Of a DNA stretch of 64,000 bases, positions 60,629 to 64,000 are shown piece by piece. The notes beneath the pieces are model-generated. The model had not been told where the DNA came from. It was given only the letters and a program-made list of their open reading frames with translations, and searched no databases. Numbering within the stretch: the first letter of the stretch is position 1; each line of letters begins with the position of its first letter. Both the position numbers and the translations under genes were made by a program. Source of the DNA: Streptomyces broussonetiae (GTDB lineage: Bacteria > Actinomycetota > Actinomycetes > Streptomycetales > Streptomycetaceae); the NCBI RefSeq assembly GCF_009796285.1, contig NZ_CP047020.1, positions 5,208,001 through 5,272,000 on the forward strand, in the 5' to 3' direction.

Positions 60629-63156
60629 CGGTGTCCGGCAACGTCGTCCCGCTCCACCAGCCCCGCAGGGACGACGGCCAGGCGGCGGACGGTCTGCCGC
60701 TGAAGGTCCTGACCGAGTGGACGGCCTGGCTGCGCGAGCGGATCGAGCCGGCCTGGCGGCCCGGTGAATGGGACGGGGAGGCCCGTTTGTTCAGCGGCGA
60801 CGTCGACCACGCGGGTACGGCCGTCTACCGGTGCGATGTGGCTGCCTGTGACGCGCTCACCCGCACCCGCCGGGGCCTGTGTCCCACCTGCGAGAAGGCC
60901 CACCGCGACGGCAGCCTGGGGCTGAAGGAGTTCAAGGCTGTTTACGTGCCGGACCGTAACCGGGTGATCTCCGGTGAGCGGGCCGACTGCCGCGTGACGG
61001 GGTGCCCGCGGGACTCGGTCCTGTGGGGCCTGTGCAACGCGCACGGCACGCTGCGGCACAGGGACCTGCAGCGTGACCCCGACTCCGGACTTCAGGCGTG
61101 GATCGAGCGGCAGACGCCGTATCCGCCGTCGCCTGCATGCCGGGTGGCGGGCTGCCGCTACGACGCGCGGGCCACCTGGGGGCTGTGCGGCGTGCACCAC
61201 AACCGCTGGAAGAAGGCCACGGCCGCTTCCCGGGGACAGCGGTCCGCCCCGACGCCGGCGTGGCTGGACCGGCAGGCGCCGTTCCTGAACGTCCACCAGT
61301 TCTCTCTGGCCCCACTGCATCCGGTGGCCCGGTTGGAGATGCTGTACGCGCTGCAGCAGCGCGACGAGCGCGGTCAGAAGATCGACCCCGTGGCCGTGCG
61401 CCAGGCCGTCTCGCACCTCGCGGGGAAGGCCGAATCCATCGCCATCGCGACGAACGACCAGTTGCCGGGCGGGATGCAGGCGAACGTGGACGCGCTGGTG
61501 CGCGAGACGCACCGCATCCTGCGCTTGGCGTTCGACCGCTTCGAGGGCGTCGATCCGGCCGGCCGGGACGTGCTGGACCTGTCCGAACTCGGCGTCAAGA
61601 GCCTGCGCGGGGGCACCACCCAGCGGCCGGGCGGCCTGGACGTGACGGACATCCGCCAGCCGTGGCTCAGGCAGATCCTGGTCACCTGGATCGCCGAGAA
61701 CAAGCCGAACACCACCGAGACCCGCAGGGGCCTGCGGGCGTGCGAGGCCGCCTCCCGGGCCCTCGATGTCCGGCCCGGCGGCGGCATGGACCCCTCGGCG
61801 CTGGTCTTCGCCGACATGAACGCCGTGGTCGACACCTTCCGCGTGCTGCCCAAGCTGGACGGCGGGGCCATGTCGAGCAAGCAGCGCGGAGCCCTGCTGT
61901 CGTTCTTCTTCAAGATCCTCGACTACAACCGGGCCGCAGGGCACCTGGACGGCATGTCTGCGAGCTTCGCCCGGCACTCCAGCCACGTCATCAAGAGCGA
62001 GGAGATCGACGAGGACGACGTCGGCAAGGCCCTACCCGAGTCCGTCATCGCTCAACTCGACGGCTATGTGGAACTGTTGGGGCAGGGGATGACGCACGGG
62101 AAGATGACGCCCGAGCAGGTGGGTGCCATGGCCCGTGCGGTCTACGAGCTGCTGCGGGACACCGGACGGCGCCCCTACGAGATCGCCGAGTTGCGGACGG
62201 ACTGCCTCGAATACGCCGACGGGGAATGGCTGCTGATCTGGGACAACCGCAAGGGACGCCGTCTGAACCGGCGCCTGGAGATCGAGCGTGACACCGTTCA
62301 GACCATCCGCACGTGGCTGGCTGTGCGCGACACACTCGACCTGCCCACGGGCAGCGAGACGTTCCTGTTCCCGCCGGCCGGGGAGAACGGCAAGATCCGC
62401 CACCTGGCGCCCGAGCAGATCGCACCGATCATCCGCAAATGGGCCGACAGTGTCCCCGTCCTGCTGTCCGAGGAGTTCGACGGGAACGGCGACCGGCTGC
62501 CGTTCGACCGCTCGCTGATCTACCCGTACGTCTTCCGTCACTCGTTCTGCCAGCGCTACGCGGACGCCGGGGTGCGCATCGAGGTGCTGCGGGAGCTGAT
62601 GGACCACAAATCGATGCAAACCACCCAGCGGTACTACAAGATCAGTCACAAGCGGAAGCGGGAGGCGGTCAACGTGATGCGTCTGCACACCGTCGACCGC
62701 AGGGGCAAGTCGGCACCGATGGCGTCCGCTACCGCGTACGAGGCCCGCTCGGTTGCGGTGGTGTTCGGCAACTGTACCGAACCCTCCAACGTCAAGGCGG
62801 GCGGGAAGGCATGCCCGATCCGTTTCCAGTGCGCCGCTTGTCCCTTCTACCGGCCTGACCCGTCCTATCTGCCTGTCATCGAGGACCACATCCGCTCGCT
62901 GAAGGCCGACAAGGAGATGGCGGTCATGATGGAGGCGGACGAGTTCGTGGTGAGGAACCTGGACGACCAGATCACGGCTTTCAAGGGAACCGTCGAGACA
63001 CTTCGGAAGCTGATGGACGCCATGGGACAGGACGAGCGGGACGAGGTAGAGGAGGCATCGGCCGTCTTGCGCAAGGTGCGGGCCGTCCAGGGCCACGGCT
63101 CGGTCTCCCTGGGCATGCCCGGCCTGCCCGGCCAGCGGGGCGGGAGCACGGCATGA
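60625..63156 (+). CDS. tnpB: TnpB-type tyrosine recombinase with N-terminal zinc repeats
   Basis: 843 aa from GTG 60625, larger than Tn554 TnpB (about 630). Three N-terminal C-x4-C-x9/10-C-x2-C/H units lie at Cys70-Cys89, Cys122-His140 and Cys172-His191. A tyrosine-recombinase domain follows with GRRPYEIAELR (Arg), FRHSFCQRYADAG and MDHKSMQTTQRYYKIS (nucleophile Tyr). A C-terminal Cys cluster, NCTEP...KACPIRFQCAACPFY, is typical of the family. A coiled segment ends the protein. The zinc repeats are probably for DNA or partner binding. Confidence 0.88.
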   Translation: MTVSGNVVPLHQPRRDDGQAADGLPLKVLTEWTAWLRERIEPAWRPGEWDGEARLFSGDVDHAGTAVYRCDVAACDALTRTRRGLCPTCEKAHRDGSLGLKEFKAVYVPDRNRVISGERADCRVTGCPRDSVLWGLCNAHGTLRHRDLQRDPDSGLQAWIERQTPYPPSPACRVAGCRYDARATWGLCGVHHNRWKKATAASRGQRSAPTPAWLDRQAPFLNVHQFSLAPLHPVARLEMLYALQQRDERGQKIDPVAVRQAVSHLAGKAESIAIATNDQLPGGMQANVDALVRETHRILRLAFDRFEGVDPAGRDVLDLSELGVKSLRGGTTQRPGGLDVTDIRQPWLRQILVTWIAENKPNTTETRRGLRACEAASRALDVRPGGGMDPSALVFADMNAVVDTFRVLPKLDGGAMSSKQRGALLSFFFKILDYNRAAGHLDGMSASFARHSSHVIKSEEIDEDDVGKALPESVIAQLDGYVELLGQGMTHGKMTPEQVGAMARAVYELLRDTGRRPYEIAELRTDCLEYADGEWLLIWDNRKGRRLNRRLEIERDTVQTIRTWLAVRDTLDLPTGSETFLFPPAGENGKIRHLAPEQIAPIIRKWADSVPVLLSEEFDGNGDRLPFDRSLIYPYVFRHSFCQRYADAGVRIEVLRELMDHKSMQTTQRYYKISHKRKREAVNVMRLHTVDRRGKSAPMASATAYEARSVAVVFGNCTEPSNVKAGGKACPIRFQCAACPFYRPDPSYLPVIEDHIRSLKADKEMAVMMEADEFVVRNLDDQITAFKGTVETLRKLMDAMGQDERDEVEEASAVLRKVRAVQGHGSVSLGMPGLPGQRGGSTA

Positions 63157-63722
63157 GCGAGGCCAAGCGGACCCCCGGCGACATCCTGCGCGAGACCCGC
63201 AAGAAGGACAGCCGGACCAAGCGGACCAGAGTGCTGGCCACGGTGGACGCGATGAAGGCCAGGGGTGAGACGGTCACCTTCCTCGCCGTCGCCCGCGCCG
63301 CCGACGTGTCCAGGTGGCTCGTCTACGCCGAAGGCGTCCGCGAGCACATCGAGGCTGCCATGAAGAGCCAGACCAAGGCCGAGCGCCGCACGAAGCAGGC
63401 CGGCCGGGACGCCTCCGCGGCGAGTCTGGCCACCGATCTGGCCCTGGTCCGCGAGGAGAACAAGGCCCTGCGTGAGGAGCGTGACCGTCTGAAGAAGGCC
63501 GTCCAGCGCTCGCTGGGCGCCCAGTTGGACCAGGTCGGGACCAAGGAGCTGACCGCGCGGGTCAACGAACTGCTGGCGGCCGTGGAACGGATCACCCTGG
63601 AACGCGACGAGATACGTGCCGAACGCGACGACCTCAAGCGCAAACTCACCGAGACGGAGGACGACCTGGCCGCCGCCCGGACCGCGGGCAAGGAGATGTT
63701 CAAGCGGATCAACCGCACCTGA
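63153..63722 (+). CDS. tnpC: TnpC-like / DUF6262-type accessory protein
   Basis: 189 aa from ATG 63153 (ATGA overlap). A helix-turn-helix-like region, GETVTFLAVARAADVSRWLVYAEG (about 37-60), precedes a long coiled coil (about 95-185) of heptads rich in Glu/Arg/Leu. In Tn554 TnpC influences orientation and efficiency of transposition. Family call rests on operon position and layout. Confidence 0.8.
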   Translation: MSEAKRTPGDILRETRKKDSRTKRTRVLATVDAMKARGETVTFLAVARAADVSRWLVYAEGVREHIEAAMKSQTKAERRTKQAGRDASAASLATDLALVREENKALREERDRLKKAVQRSLGAQLDQVGTKELTARVNELLAAVERITLERDEIRAERDDLKRKLTETEDDLAAARTAGKEMFKRINRT

Positions 63723-63743
63723 CCCGGCGCGAGGTGAGGCGGT

Positions 63744-63763
63744 CCGGCGGCGACAGCCGCCGG
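63744..63763. terminator. Hairpin between tnpC and the opposing gene
   Basis: CCGGCGGC (63744-63751) and GCCGCCGG (63756-63763) with loop GACA, 22 bp after the tnpC stop. Confidence 0.7.
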
Positions 63764-63774
63764 GCACACCGGGG

Positions 63775-64000
63775 TCAGGCCGGGGCGGCGGACGGGCCGC
63801 CCGAGGTCAACTCGGCGATCTGGGCCTCCAGATCCGCGATCCGCTCGGCCTGGCGCCGCATCGTTCCCTGATTCTGGACGACCTTGCTGCCCAGCCTCTC
63901 CACGCCGCTAAAGGTCCGGATGCCGCCTTCGGCGGCATCCGCCATCTGCCCGAACGCTTCCCGGTCGAGACTGTTGGGGTTGTGGGCCTCGAACGAGCAT
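63775..64000 (-). CDS. 3' end of an unidentified gene (partial)
   Basis: The minus strand is open from the window edge to TGA at 63775, giving 74 residues. The end is a probable coiled coil (VERLGSKVVQNQGTMRRQAERIADLEAQIAELTSG) after FEAHNPNSLDREAFGQMADAAEGGIRTF. It is probably transposon cargo. Function not recognised; the start is outside the window. Confidence 0.6.
   Translation of the reverse strand, partial: CSFEAHNPNSLDREAFGQMADAAEGGIRTFSGVERLGSKVVQNQGTMRRQAERIADLEAQIAELTSGGPSAAPA

Larger units (their letters stand above)
59378..64000 (+). mobile_element. Tn554-family site-specific transposon, left part
   Basis: Starts within the pilin gene near 59375-59395 and runs past the right edge of the window. 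Contents are tnpA, tnpB and tnpC in a 4-bp-overlapping operon plus an oppositely oriented gene. Tn554-family elements carry exactly this trio, lack terminal inverted repeats and do not duplicate the target. The right end and cargo are not visible. Confidence 0.8.

Overview
The window is very GC-rich, uses GTG starts freely, encodes WblA and short ATGA/GTGA gene overlaps, and carries a full conserved actinobacterial gene set. This points to a Streptomyces (or close relative) chromosome. No rRNA or CRISPR was seen; one tRNA gene (tRNA-Pro, anticodon CGG) lies at 27561-27634.

Region 1 (about 1-24.6 kb) is a potassium/osmo-ion block. It holds a CPA1-type Na+/H+ antiporter, an orphan KdpD-type kinase, a kinase-less KdpD-like sensor, two KimA-like K+ permeases, and a kdp operon in the order small peptide-kdpF-kdpA-kdpB-kdpC-kdpE-kdpD. 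A UspA protein and a small SseB-like gene followed by lysA also belong to it. A repeated DNA signature ties the block together. It is CGTCAA half-sites spaced 11-21-11 bp, found at about 80-115 bp upstream of five gene starts (1686, kdpD1 at 5194, kimA-like at 9778, kdpF at 11959, and 20873-lysA). Single 11-bp pairs or partial arrays in the opposite orientation face the SDR, a membrane gene and uspA. The spacing is what an OmpR/PhoB-family regulator such as KdpE would need, so this looks like a local KdpE regulon. A decayed fragment of a second kdpB lies at 1236-1357.

Region 2 (24.7-27.3 kb) has a DXR-family enzyme and a secreted beta-propeller protein, then tRNA-Pro.

Region 3 (27.7-59.3 kb) is conserved core. 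It includes Pr6Pr membrane protein, metallophosphoesterase, YqeY-like protein, bifunctional PBP, wblA, two ArsA-like ATPases, a DUF4177/Rid pair, Nudix and MBL enzymes, Crp with its own operator, endonuclease III, a CoA-type Nudix protein, a MarP-like protease, epoxide-hydrolase-like and holin-like proteins, NhaA, acetyl-CoA synthetase, a deacetylase lipoprotein, a MinD/CooC-like ATPase, a degenerate Fic protein, a HAD phosphatase, and the Ssd-TadA-TadB-TadC pilus/secretion genes. A 24-bp leader sequence is identical upstream of nhaA and of the CPA1 antiporter 42 kb away, at the same distance from each start. It resembles a cation-sensing riboswitch core.

Region 4 (about 59.38 kb to the right edge) is a Tn554-type site-specific transposon. 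Two tyrosine recombinases and a TnpC-like protein form a 4-bp-overlapping operon. The element has inserted into the Flp-type pilin gene directly after tadC and cut it after about 34 codons. Its right end and cargo lie outside the window.
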